A DNA stretch of 64,000 bases, taken from positions 62,001-126,000 of the forward strand of contig NC_017583.1 of NCBI RefSeq assembly GCF_000184345.1. The letters are read 5' to 3'. Of the stretch, positions 1 to 8,386 are shown piece by piece. Position 1 is the stretch's first letter. Each line of letters begins with the position of its first letter. Position numbers and translations under genes: made by a program. The DNA is from Spirochaeta thermophila DSM 6578 (GTDB taxonomy: Bacteria > Spirochaetota > Spirochaetia > Winmispirales > Winmispiraceae). The notes beneath the pieces were generated by a model. The model saw nothing but the letters and a program-made list of their open reading frames with translations. It was not told the origin of the DNA and did no database searches.

Positions 1-1
1 G

Positions 2-1492
2 AGAAGGGGGCTCAGGGTGGCCCTCCTCGATCTCGATCCTCTCGCCAATCTCCATGTGGTTCTGGACATACCCCTCACCGAACTCTCGGGGGTACGGTAT
101 CCGAATGGCGGGAGTGGACTGGATGATGCGTCCTACCGGTATCTTCCGAGGTTTCATCTCCTCTTTCCGCCTTCCTCCTCCAGGCCTGCGCCGGACAGGC
201 TCGCCGACCTGGTCTTCCGTTCGTTGTGGCACGAGGTCGAAGCCCGCTATGACGTGGTGATCGTGGATTTCCCGCCGGGTATCTCGCAGGAGGAGAGCCT
301 CACCTTCCTCCCTTGTCTCTCACACGTCCTGGTGGTGACCACCTCGGAGCCTACCTCCCATGTCTCCACCGGGGGCTACCTGAGGGCGCTCTTCGATGTG
401 CAGTCTTCTGCGAAGGCCATGCTCTGGTTCAACCGGTACAGTCCGTCGGTCTGGGATGGTTTCCTCCCGGACGATGTGGTGGGGACCTACAACCGCTTCG
501 CTCCAGAGGAGATGCGTCTCTCGCCCTCCGAGCGGGAGCGTATCCTCACCGTGGCCCGTGTGCCGTACGACGCCACGCTCGACCTCCTCAAGGCCGAACC
601 ATCGCTCGATGTGGTGCTCGATGCTCGTCTGGGGGAGACCCTCGAGGTGCTCTCCCGCAGACTCCTGGATCTGTGGGCTGTGCGTCTCTCCCTCCCCTCC
701 CATGTGACGTCGCTGTGGACGAAGTGGCTTCACGAACACCCCGATCTGGGTGCCGGGGATGCGACGCGCTCCTTCCTTTCGAGCATGGAGAGGCTTCTCG
801 GGGTGGAGGAGATGGAACGGCTCGTCGAGGGGAAAGCCGAGCTCGTGCGGTTCGCGGAGATGCTCGCAAGGACGTCGCTGTGGAAGGCACTCTGCCGGGT
901 GAGGGGGCTCCTCGATGCACGGGTGGAGGGTCGGAAGGTTCCGGATCGGCTACTCTACGAACATGTGAGGGATGTGCTCACCCTCCTCCTCCCCTACGGG
1001 ATGAAGGATGGGTTCCTGAGAAACCTGGGGGGGATGCTCCTGGCTTCCCTTGCGCTCCACATGTTGGCGGGCAACCCCTCTGTGGACCGGCTGATCGGGG
1101 GTTTCGTCCCGGTGAAGAAGGAGGGCGGGCGTATCCGGCGGGACAGGGCGGCTCAGATCAGGTATCTCGTCTCGAAGGACGCCCTCTACCACGAGAAGTA
1201 CGTCGATCTCGTGGGCAGACTCTTTCCTCCCTTCATGGAGCAGATCTCGAGGCTCGTCCAACGATGGGGGTTCCAGCGATTCCTGTTCCGAGTGTCAGGA
1301 GGGGAGCCGCACAAGGCCGCCTATGTGAAGCTCCTGAGCAACGTGCTCCACGATGCCCTGCACGCCGGACTGGGGGTGTTCTTCGCCTTCAAGTACAGTC
1401 CCGCGGGTGAGGAGATACGGGAAGGGGCGGAGCGGATCCTCCGGGTGATGACAGGGGGGAGGAGTCTCGCGACGGGAGGAAGGGCCGGATGA
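2..1492 (+). CDS. ParA/MinD-like P-loop ATPase with extra C-terminal domain (5' truncated)
   Basis: The frame is open to the left edge, and the first visible residues (GLRVALLDLDPLANL, using a GTG as an internal Val) match the stretch just after the Walker A motif of ParA/MinD/SRPI-type ATPases. The Walker A lysine motif therefore lies upstream of the window. The segment YDVVIVDFPPGIS fits the Walker B/switch region and VLVVTTSEPTSHVST the next core strand. About 240 residues follow the ATPase core and are not recognised; they look mostly helical and soluble. The family uses ATP-driven dimerisation to position cargo such as chromosomes, flagella or envelope machines; the cargo here cannot be told. 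The stop overlaps the next start (ATGA), so the membrane enzyme gene downstream is translationally coupled. Confidence 0.7.
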   Translation, partial: RRGLRVALLDLDPLANLHVVLDIPLTELSGVRYPNGGSGLDDASYRYLPRFHLLFPPSSSRPAPDRLADLVFRSLWHEVEARYDVVIVDFPPGISQEESLTFLPCLSHVLVVTTSEPTSHVSTGGYLRALFDVQSSAKAMLWFNRYSPSVWDGFLPDDVVGTYNRFAPEEMRLSPSERERILTVARVPYDATLDLLKAEPSLDVVLDARLGETLEVLSRRLLDLWAVRLSLPSHVTSLWTKWLHEHPDLGAGDATRSFLSSMERLLGVEEMERLVEGKAELVRFAEMLARTSLWKALCRVRGLLDARVEGRKVPDRLLYEHVRDVLTLLLPYGMKDGFLRNLGGMLLASLALHMLAGNPSVDRLIGGFVPVKKEGGRIRRDRAAQIRYLVSKDALYHEKYVDLVGRLFPPFMEQISRLVQRWGFQRFLFRVSGGEPHKAAYVKLLSNVLHDALHAGLGVFFAFKYSPAGEEIREGAERILRVMTGGRSLATGGRAG

Positions 1493-2205
1493 CTGTGGAT
1501 CGTGGAAAGGGGGGCGGCCGAATGTCGGTACAGGATCATGGGCGTTCATTCCTCCTCGGGTGGTGGAGTCGTGTCCACCCTCTCCTGTCCTCGAAAAGGT
1601 ATCTGGGGGATCTCCTCGCCTCAGGGAGCCTGCTCTTCTTTCTCGTACGGGTGGTGTACCTGGAGTGGCTCCGGGAGTATCTCGCCGCCCTGCCTCCCAA
1701 CCCCATCCCCGACAGGATCCTCGAGCTCGTAGGCCCCTACAACCTCGATTTCTTCGTCTCCACGTACATCGTGCTCATGGGTACGCTCCTCGTACTCCAC
1801 GTGGTGCTCACCTGTCCCGAACGGCTGCCTTTCTACCTCAAGGTCTATTCCCTGCTCTACGCTCTCAAGTTCGCCGGGCTTCCCACCACCGCCCTCACGG
1901 CACCCGCCGATGCGATCTTCGACACCTTCGATCCCATAGAGAACGACCTGTTCTTCTCGGGGCACACGGCGTTCATGTTTCTCTCATTCCTCCTTGTGAG
2001 ACGCTCGTCCCGTCCCCTCTCCTGGGCATTCCTCGGCTCCGCGTTCCTCGAGGCGGCCTGCGTCCTGCTCATGCACATGCACTACACCATCGATGTGTAT
2101 GCCGCTCCGTTCTTCGCCTATGGAGCCTACCGGATCTCGTTCCTCCTCTTCGGGAGGAACGCGGTCGCCTACGAGGCCCTGCGTACGGCTAGAGGAGGTG
2201 GGTGA
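1489..2205 (+). CDS. PAP2_C / sphingomyelin-synthase-like membrane phosphatase or phosphotransferase
   Basis: A 238-residue polytopic membrane protein with about six hydrophobic segments. Two motifs define the family: DLFFSGHTAF (catalytic SGHT with its His) and MHYTIDVYAA (HYTxDV with the second His and Asp), the C2/C3 motifs of the PAP2_C group that includes sphingomyelin synthases. Expected chemistry is transfer or hydrolysis of a lipid phosphate head group at the outer face of the inner membrane; the lipid substrate cannot be inferred. The start is the ATG overlapping the stop of the ParA-like gene, with GGAGG nine bases upstream. An ATG at 1522 is an alternative. Confidence 0.75.
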   Translation: MTVDRGKGGGRMSVQDHGRSFLLGWWSRVHPLLSSKRYLGDLLASGSLLFFLVRVVYLEWLREYLAALPPNPIPDRILELVGPYNLDFFVSTYIVLMGTLLVLHVVLTCPERLPFYLKVYSLLYALKFAGLPTTALTAPADAIFDTFDPIENDLFFSGHTAFMFLSFLLVRRSSRPLSWAFLGSAFLEAACVLLMHMHYTIDVYAAPFFAYGAYRISFLLFGRNAVAYEALRTARGGG

Positions 2206-2752
2206 GGAGGATACGGATCCCTACGGCCCACAGGACGAGTCCGCCGGCCATCTCTGCATAGCGTTCGATGAAGGTGGCGAGGAACTTGCCTGCGAGCCCG
2301 GAGAGGAAGCTCAGCCCGAGGGTGACGAGGCCGATGAGCAGTACGGGAAGGAGGAAGGCGCGGGAGAGGAAGCCCAGGGTGAGTCCCACGGCGAGGGCGT
2401 CGAGGCTGGTGGCCACCGAGAGCGAGAGCACCTTCCACGGACTCGGAGGGTCGGCGTCCCTGCACGCCCCTTCCTCCCGGTAGAGGAGTCCTTCGCGGAT
2501 CATCTTGCTCCCCGTGACGGCGAGGAGGAGGAAGGCGATCCAGTGGTCCCACTGCTGGATGAGGTGCATGAAGGAGGAAGCGGTGAAGATGCCCAGGAAG
2601 GTCATGCCAGACTGAAAGATCCCGAACGAGAGGGAAATGAGAAGGAGGATCCGCTTCTTGAGGCCGGGATGAGAACAGGCGAGGGAGGCTGCGGCCGCAC
2701 ACGCGTCGATCGCGAGGCTCACGGCGAGTCCTGTGACCATGAAAAGAGGCAT
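2189..2752 (-). CDS. mntP: MntP-family manganese efflux pump
   Basis: 187 residues, the usual MntP length, with six predicted membrane helices arranged as an internal repeat. The two conserved Asp-bearing helices are visible as GLAVSLAIDA near the N terminus and SVATSLDALAVG in the second half, together with the FQSGMTFLG helix. The family exports Mn2+ from the cytoplasm. I start the protein at the ATG at 2752 (MPLFMVTG) rather than the in-frame ATG at 2821, because it gives the family's normal length and sits 7 nt after a good -10 hexamer; no Shine-Dalgarno is present, which suggests a leaderless message. Its 3' end runs 17 bp into the convergent PAP2_C gene. No Mn riboswitch (yybP-ykoY) is visible. 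Confidence 0.88.
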   Translation of the reverse strand: MPLFMVTGLAVSLAIDACAAAASLACSHPGLKKRILLLISLSFGIFQSGMTFLGIFTASSFMHLIQQWDHWIAFLLLAVTGSKMIREGLLYREEGACRDADPPSPWKVLSLSVATSLDALAVGLTLGFLSRAFLLPVLLIGLVTLGLSFLSGLAGKFLATFIERYAEMAGGLVLWAVGIRILLTHLL

Positions 2753-2759
2753 GGAGTGC

Positions 2760-2788
2760 ACTATACTGACCAGGGGCGAGGGTGTCCA
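2760..2788 (-). promoter_or_regulatory. mntP promoter, apparently leaderless
   Basis: On the minus strand, TGGACA (2783-2788), a 17-bp spacer and TATAGT (2760-2765) are followed by only 7 nt before the mntP ATG. The -10 is part of the symmetric sequence ACTATACT, which also reads as TATACT on the plus strand toward the diguanylate cyclase gene. Confidence 0.65.
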
Positions 2789-2805
2789 TACGACGAGGAG
2801 GAGAG

Positions 2806-3702
2806 ATGAGACTGCGAACATACCATGCGGTCGTGGTGCTCGTGGCGACCATGGTTGCGGAGGCCCTGGTCTTCTGGGTGAGTTTCCCGTTTGAAGTGCC
2901 GTACTGGGATGTGTGGATGTTCTTCAGGGTGGCGATGCTCGTCATCGCCCTCACGTGGTTCGTACTCCTCAGGAAGGAGTTCGTGCAGCTCCGGTATATG
3001 CTCACCCTCTTCCTGGGGATCTGGGCCCTCGTGGTGGCGGTGTGGGGGGAGCTCCTCGCCGCGGTTTTCTGGACAGGACCCGTGGTCGTCGCGGTGCTCA
3101 ATGGCTTCTACGTGGTGGCTCTCACGGGAGTCACCATCGGTGTGATGCTCCTCATCAGGATGTATCGGATGACGATCTCGGAGCTCTCCGAGAAACAGCG
3201 GAGGCTGATCGAGCTTTCCATCACCGACGACCTCACCGGGCTCTACAACGCCCGCTACTTCTACCGGAGGCTGGAGGAGGAGATCGCGCGGAGTCGTCGC
3301 TACGGGAGGCCGCTTTCACTCCTGTTCATCGATCTCGACGATTTCAAGCGGTTCAACGACACCTACGGACACCTCGCAGGAGACAGGGTGCTGCGTAAGG
3401 TGGCACGGGTGCTCAGGGAGTCGCTCAGGGAGAACGACTCGGCCTACAGGTACGGGGGTGAGGAGTTCGTGATCATCCTTCCCGAGACCGGTGCCGAGGA
3501 GGGGAGGGTCGCGGCCGAGCGTGTGAGGAGGCGCATAGAGGAGTGCTCGTTCCGTGGGGAGGAGAAGGTGAAGGTGACGGCGAGTGTGGGGGTGGTGGAG
3601 TACCGCGAGGGGGATGCGATAGAGGACTTCGTCCGTCGGGCCGACCAGGCCATGTACAGGGCGAAAGCGGAGGGGAAGAACCGGGTCTTCCTCGTGGACT
3701 AG
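2806..3702 (+). CDS. Membrane diguanylate cyclase (GGDEF)
   Basis: 298 residues. Four hydrophobic helices span roughly residues 6-118, then a GGDEF domain covers about 135-298. Seen directly: TDDLTGLYN at the domain start, IDLDDFKRFND (metal site), the catalytic loop GGEEF at 217-221, and an intact RxxD inhibitory site (R208-D211) exactly five residues before it, so product inhibition by c-di-GMP is expected. No EAL or HD-GYP domain. The start is the ATG at 2806, which directly follows GAGGAGGAGAG. The gene is convergent with the DUF4015 gene and the two stop codons share the same CTA/TAG bases. Confidence 0.92.
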   Translation: MRLRTYHAVVVLVATMVAEALVFWVSFPFEVPYWDVWMFFRVAMLVIALTWFVLLRKEFVQLRYMLTLFLGIWALVVAVWGELLAAVFWTGPVVVAVLNGFYVVALTGVTIGVMLLIRMYRMTISELSEKQRRLIELSITDDLTGLYNARYFYRRLEEEIARSRRYGRPLSLLFIDLDDFKRFNDTYGHLAGDRVLRKVARVLRESLRENDSAYRYGGEEFVIILPETGAEEGRVAAERVRRRIEECSFRGEEKVKVTASVGVVEYREGDAIEDFVRRADQAMYRAKAEGKNRVFLVD

Positions 3703-5462
3703 TCGAGTCGGGCGGCCGATGCGGATTCAGGAGGCCGGAGGGTGAAGTCGGGGGGGATCATGTAGTAGTTGCCCGAGGCGTTCCAGCAGGTGAACCCGCC
3801 GGCCTGCGCCTCGATGAGTCCCTGGATCTGGAGCCTGAAGTAGGTGTAGTAGGTCTCCTCCTCGAAGTTCCGCTCCCCTCCGATGAGGAATGTCTGGACG
3901 TAGGGCCTGATGAGGATCTGGCCCTCGGTCATCTCGCGGGCCCTGAGGGTGCTCTCCCGGTAGATCCACCTCGCCCTTTCGAGGTAGGAGAGGTGTGGGA
4001 GGAAGGCCCTGCTGTAGTGGGAGGGGTAGTACATGGGGCAGAGCACGTCGATGTAGGGCCAGAGTCGGGTGATGTCCTGTCCGAGGTAGCTCATCCTGCT
4101 GGTGGCGTTGAATCCGAAGACGTCGAGGCTGATGGGTACGGAGATCCTTTCCCTCACCTCGGAGAGAAAGGCGATCAAGGCGTCGGTGGGTGTCTCCTGC
4201 GGCCGTTTGTAGCGGGAGGTGAGGGTGGAGGTGTCCCCGTCGGAGGGAAACCTGATGTAGTCGAACTGGATTTCGTCCACTCCGAGGGAGGCCACCTCCT
4301 CGGCGATGGCGGCGTTGTACGCGCGTACCTCCTCGTTGTATGGATCGACCCAGAACTCCACCTGCTCGGTTCTCGTCTCGCCCGTCTTCTCGTCGGTGTA
4401 GGTGCGGAACACGCCCCAGGGTTTTCCTGTCTTCCTGTCGAGGAAGGCATAGGTGCCGCCGTCGTAGAGGGCGAGGGCCTTGTCCTTGAACACGGGGAGC
4501 CGTGCGATCACGTAGATGCCGTGGGCGTGGAGGGTCTCGATGAGCGTGCGGGCGTCGAAGAGGGGGCGCACCGCACCCATGGCACGCGCGAGGGGGATGG
4601 AGCTCTCGTAGCGAAGGGAGCCGTTCTCGTCCTTGAAGTCTATGACCACGGCGTTGAAGCCGTGTCTCTCGAGGAGCTCGATGTAGCGGGGGAGGTGTTC
4701 GGGGGTGGCGAGAGGGGACCGGAGATAGATGGCGTGCTTGCCCGAGGCCTTTTCCGTGCGTCGTGTGCGCTGCGGGTCTTTTCCCTCGGTCCGCACGACG
4801 GGGGTGATGAGGGTCTCATCGGGAAGGATGAGGACCTCGCCCTGGATGAGGATCTTCTGGAGGTCGAGACCCCACTCGGGGAACCGCCGTTCGATGGGGA
4901 CGGGATTGGGGATGGGGCGGGGTGACGGGGGGCCCGAGGGGAGGAGATAGGCTCCCTTCCCGAATCCGAGGAGGATGGCGATGCCGTCCTCGAGGGGGGC
5001 GATGCCCGCCACTTCCTCGTGGAATCCGCCTCCCAGGTAGAAGGGAAGTTCCTCCGGGAGGGGTACTTCCTCCCAGGTGAGTCCGCCGTCGCGGCTTCGG
5101 AAGAGGCCGTCGAAGGAGGTGCCTGCGAGGAGGGTGGATGACCCAGTGAGCGCGAGGGCGCGGATGTGGGTGGAGGCGTTGAGGGGGCCGCGGAGGTCGA
5201 GGGTCTTCCAGGTGAGACCTGCATCCCGTGTGAGGAGGAGCTCGTGCTGGGTGGCGAGGATGAGGGTGTGGGGGTCGGTGCGGTCCCAGGTGAGGGTGGT
5301 GAGGGGATAGAGGTGGGCGGGGAGGGGGTGTTCCTGCCAGGCGGCGCCTCCGTCGAGTGAGGTGAAGAGGGTGGTGGGGGTGAGGCGGTAGCGGGGGGCC
5401 TCTTGGGGGAACGCGGGGAAGACGACGAGGATGAACCAGAGGACGGAGACGAATCTGCGCAC
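3699..5462 (-). CDS. Secreted DUF4015-type putative glycoside hydrolase with N-terminal Asp-box repeats
   Basis: 587 residues beginning with a signal peptide (hydrophobic run ending FPAFPQ). The N-terminal third carries three Asp-box motifs of the S/TxDxGxxW type (SLDGGAAW, TRDAGLTW, SRDGGLTW), as in BNR/sialidase-like propellers. From about residue 245 the protein matches the DUF4015 putative glycosyl hydrolase domain: AIYLRSPLA, FNAVVIDFKDENG, HGIYVIARLPVFKD, and EIQFDYIRFP with the acidic residues expected of a TIM-barrel active site. Substrate unknown; this family is often cell-wall or matrix associated. GTG start with AGGAGG four bases upstream. It is convergent with the GGDEF gene and divergent from the lipoprotein at 5561. 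Confidence 0.8.
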   Translation of the reverse strand: MRRFVSVLWFILVVFPAFPQEAPRYRLTPTTLFTSLDGGAAWQEHPLPAHLYPLTTLTWDRTDPHTLILATQHELLLTRDAGLTWKTLDLRGPLNASTHIRALALTGSSTLLAGTSFDGLFRSRDGGLTWEEVPLPEELPFYLGGGFHEEVAGIAPLEDGIAILLGFGKGAYLLPSGPPSPRPIPNPVPIERRFPEWGLDLQKILIQGEVLILPDETLITPVVRTEGKDPQRTRRTEKASGKHAIYLRSPLATPEHLPRYIELLERHGFNAVVIDFKDENGSLRYESSIPLARAMGAVRPLFDARTLIETLHAHGIYVIARLPVFKDKALALYDGGTYAFLDRKTGKPWGVFRTYTDEKTGETRTEQVEFWVDPYNEEVRAYNAAIAEEVASLGVDEIQFDYIRFPSDGDTSTLTSRYKRPQETPTDALIAFLSEVRERISVPISLDVFGFNATSRMSYLGQDITRLWPYIDVLCPMYYPSHYSRAFLPHLSYLERARWIYRESTLRAREMTEGQILIRPYVQTFLIGGERNFEEETYYTYFRLQIQGLIEAQAGGFTCWNASGNYYMIPPDFTLRPPESASAARLD

Positions 5463-5525
5463 GATACCTCCTGTACGTTCGGCGTGGCTATAGTAGTAGC
5501 AGAAAGAGCCGAAGAAAAGAAGGGT

Positions 5526-5560
5526 TTGAACTCTCCCTCCTTTTGGTGTATGTTTTTCCT
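5526..5560 (+). promoter_or_regulatory. Promoter of the 5561 lipoprotein operon, apparently leaderless
   Basis: TTGAAC (5526-5531), 17-bp spacer, TATGTT (5549-5554), then 6 nt to the GTG start at 5561. There is no Shine-Dalgarno sequence in front of that GTG. Confidence 0.6.
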
Positions 5561-6721
5561 GTGAAGCGTGTACCGTGGTGCGTGTTCCCGACGTTCCTGT
5601 TGCTCTCTTCGTGTGGATTCCTCCTTCCCGAGTTCAGCAACCCTCTCGACCCTTATGGAAAGAACGCCGACACCTTCGCCATAGAGTTGCTCAACGAGGA
5701 CAGCATACCTCAGGATCTTGGGGTCTCCATCTCCACACCTCTCGCCGCTGCGTGGACCGGAGGGGAGGCCGTGGTGGCGTGGGTTGATGCTGCGGAGGTG
5801 CGTGCGTGTGCGGTCTCCGGAGAGGGAACGTCTCTCGCAGGGGGGACGTCGATCTATGCAGGGACGTCGCCTGCGGGTGTGAGGATGGGGGGTGGGGACG
5901 GCTCGTGTGCGTTGGTGGTGGAGGACGGGGGGGAGGTGTGGGTGGGGGTGGTGGAGGTTTCGGACGGAAACCTCCAGGTGGACGCGGCCTTCCAGTCTTC
6001 GGGATGGGGGGTGGCCGGGCTGGCTGCGGTGAGCGAGCCGGTGTGGGTGGACCAGGAGAGGTGGGTGGTAGGGTACGTGGACGGGACGGGGGATATCCAC
6101 CTGGTCCTCCTGGACAGCTCGAGCGATCCTGCGGTGGTGGTGCAGGACCTGGATCTGGGACCCGGGAGCGGGACTGTGGTGAGCCTCTCCGCGGCAGGTG
6201 ATGGCACGGGCGGCGGGCTGCTCGTGGTGTGGGACGACGATGGGGTCACTGCCACGGTGATCTACGGTATCTCCTTCTCCCTCTCCCAGGATACGCTGGA
6301 GTTAGGAAGCGGAGGGGGCTTCGGTGCGACGTTGTCCGGCATAGGGGCGCTTCCCGTGGCGTTCAGTGAGGGGGCGGGGGCGTACCTCCTCCTGTCCACG
6401 GACGGAAGCGACCTCCAGGGGATCTCGGTGACAGAGGATCAAGCCGAATGGACGAAGGGATGGGATCTCCCTTTTGCGACCGGTGTCTATGGGCTGTGGG
6501 GTGAGCCGGACGGATGGGGACTCCTCTACGAGGAGGCGGGCGTGCTCAGGATGGCGCGCAAGGACCTCTCCTTCACCTCGGACAAGGTGGGAAGCCCCTA
6601 CCCGGTGTACACTTACACCACGGGAGTGGAGGCTGCGGCTGTGTCCACGGGCGAGAAGTACCTCGTGTTCTACGCCGATACCGATGGAGTGACTCCGGGG
6701 ACGCTCTTTGTACGGGAGTGA
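5561..6721 (+). CDS. Lipoprotein of unknown function, beta-rich
   Basis: 386 residues. Starting at GTG 5561 gives a short lipoprotein signal (KRVPWCVFPTFLLLSSC, lipobox LSSC), which is why I prefer it to upstream in-frame TTG/GTG codons. The mature part is a series of short beta-strand blocks with Gly/Val-rich segments, resembling a propeller built from degenerate repeats, but I recognise no named domain. It is the first gene of a three-gene set of envelope proteins; the next start is 3 bp after its stop. It is comparable in size and style with the lipoproteins at 56313 and 58426. Confidence 0.75.
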   Translation: MKRVPWCVFPTFLLLSSCGFLLPEFSNPLDPYGKNADTFAIELLNEDSIPQDLGVSISTPLAAAWTGGEAVVAWVDAAEVRACAVSGEGTSLAGGTSIYAGTSPAGVRMGGGDGSCALVVEDGGEVWVGVVEVSDGNLQVDAAFQSSGWGVAGLAAVSEPVWVDQERWVVGYVDGTGDIHLVLLDSSSDPAVVVQDLDLGPGSGTVVSLSAAGDGTGGGLLVVWDDDGVTATVIYGISFSLSQDTLELGSGGGFGATLSGIGALPVAFSEGAGAYLLLSTDGSDLQGISVTEDQAEWTKGWDLPFATGVYGLWGEPDGWGLLYEEAGVLRMARKDLSFTSDKVGSPYPVYTYTTGVEAAAVSTGEKYLVFYADTDGVTPGTLFVRE

Positions 6722-6724
6722 TAC

Positions 6725-8356
6725 ATGAGGAAGGTGTTTCCCCTCGTTCTTTCGATCCTCGTTGCGGCAACCCTTTGCGCTGCGCCAGTGAGGGTAGGAG
6801 TGGTCCCCTACGATCTCTCCGGAGGGGAAGTGCAGGCCCGGGCAGTGAAGGAGACCTTTCTCCGTGCCCTCGTGTGTAATCTCGCGATACTCGAGGAGAC
6901 CGAACCGGTAGTAGTGGAGGTCGACGATGCGGAGAGGGATGTACGGGAGGTGGGGCGTGAGTACAGGCTGGAGCGCCTCCTCAGACTCTCGTTCAGCGAG
7001 GGGGCCGATGGCTACCGCCTGAGCATCCTCGTGTACGACACGAAGGGAGGTACGGCCATCGGAGGTCCTTCGGTGAGGATCTCCCGAGGAGCGGCCCTCT
7101 TCGAGGCCCTCGTCGCTCCCATGGGACAGGTGCTCACGATCCTTCTGGGACGGGAGGTGTCTCTGGGCCGGCTCGTGGTCCAGAACCTGGGGGAGCCCGG
7201 TCGTTTCCAGCTTGAGGTGGACGGCGTGGATCTCGGAGACCGTCTCAAGGTCCTCGCTCCCCTGGTCACCGGCACGCACTCGTGGACGGTGCGCCAGAGG
7301 CGTTTCGGCCGGATCGTGGAGATCCAGAGCGGCACGGTGGACGTGGCTGCCTCGGATACGGGGAAGATCATCGTGAGCATTCCGCGTCTTCTCCCCGAGG
7401 AGGAACGGCGTATCCAGGGCCTCGAGGATCGGATAAAAGGTGCCGCCCTCGAGGGTCGGAGGGATCGGCTTGAGGCCCTCCTCGCCGAGTGGGAGGCCCT
7501 CTTCGGCGACGTCTCCTTCGCCCCTTCGATGGCAGGCTACAGGGAGAGGGTGAAGGCCTTCAGGTCTCTCGTCCAAGTGGGGGATCTTCGCAGGGAGGTG
7601 GAAGGCCGGGTGCTGGACCCCGATCCCTTCTTTTTCCAGCGGATCAGGGCCCTCGAGGGGGCTCTTCCGGAGGAGGTGAGGTCCGATCCGGCGGTGGAGG
7701 ATGCGCTCGCAGTCTGTGCAGAGGAGGCCCTCCTCTCCCAGGTGTACCACGTGTTCCGACTCTTCCGGGAGTCCCGGTTCGGGGAGGCGATGGCCCGGTA
7801 TTCTTCCCTCAGACCTCTCCTGGTCTTCGTGAGGGATCCGTGGAGGATCTGGTACGAGAGGCTCTGGTTCCACATGAGCAGGATGGACGAGCGGTACCTC
7901 CGCGAAGGGGTGAGAGGGCGAGACCTCGTGCTGCCGATACTCGAGACGGCGTTGGGGGTCTCGCTCGACATCGTTGCGGTCTACCTGTTCTATACCGACG
8001 ACAGCGCGCAGTTGCTCGCGGAAGCCTATGAACGCTATCCCGACTATCTTGCGGCGGATACACCCGAGGAGGCCGCCCGTCTCCATCGCGAGATAGAGGA
8101 CCGCATACGGAAGGCGAACAACCATACATTCGCAGAGTGGGGATGTGCCTTCGGGGGATTGTTCTTATCGATCGTAGGACCCATTCACCTCTACCGCGCG
8201 GTGCGTGCTCCTGCGGTGCGGGCGTGGGAGGAACTCTCCCTCCTGTTCCCCCGGGAGACCGCGGCCTCGGAGGTGTTGTTCACGCTCCCGGCCTACAGGA
8301 TCGACGAGTGGATCCGGGAGCAACACGAGGATATGGTGTCAAGGCTAGGCTCGTGA
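6725..8356 (+). CDS. Secreted PEGA-like protein with C-terminal membrane segment, unknown function
   Basis: 543 residues with a clear signal peptide (MRKVFPLVLSILVAATLCAA). Residues about 20-150 (VRVGVVPYDLSG...) resemble the TolB-N/CsgG-like domains that precede PEGA domains in spirochaete envelope proteins. Residues about 155-220 (GRFQLEVDG... GTHSWTVRQR) look like one PEGA-type beta domain. A long helical region follows, and a hydrophobic stretch near residue 475-490 (GCAFGGLFLSIVGPIHLY) may be a membrane anchor. No catalytic motif. GGGAG lies 6 nt before the ATG. Placed between two lipoprotein genes, it is probably part of the same envelope assembly. Confidence 0.7.
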   Translation: MRKVFPLVLSILVAATLCAAPVRVGVVPYDLSGGEVQARAVKETFLRALVCNLAILEETEPVVVEVDDAERDVREVGREYRLERLLRLSFSEGADGYRLSILVYDTKGGTAIGGPSVRISRGAALFEALVAPMGQVLTILLGREVSLGRLVVQNLGEPGRFQLEVDGVDLGDRLKVLAPLVTGTHSWTVRQRRFGRIVEIQSGTVDVAASDTGKIIVSIPRLLPEEERRIQGLEDRIKGAALEGRRDRLEALLAEWEALFGDVSFAPSMAGYRERVKAFRSLVQVGDLRREVEGRVLDPDPFFFQRIRALEGALPEEVRSDPAVEDALAVCAEEALLSQVYHVFRLFRESRFGEAMARYSSLRPLLVFVRDPWRIWYERLWFHMSRMDERYLREGVRGRDLVLPILETALGVSLDIVAVYLFYTDDSAQLLAEAYERYPDYLAADTPEEAARLHREIEDRIRKANNHTFAEWGCAFGGLFLSIVGPIHLYRAVRAPAVRAWEELSLLFPRETAASEVLFTLPAYRIDEWIREQHEDMVSRLGS

Positions 8357-8386
8357 ATGCCGGATCTTCAAGGCAAGGAGGTGACG

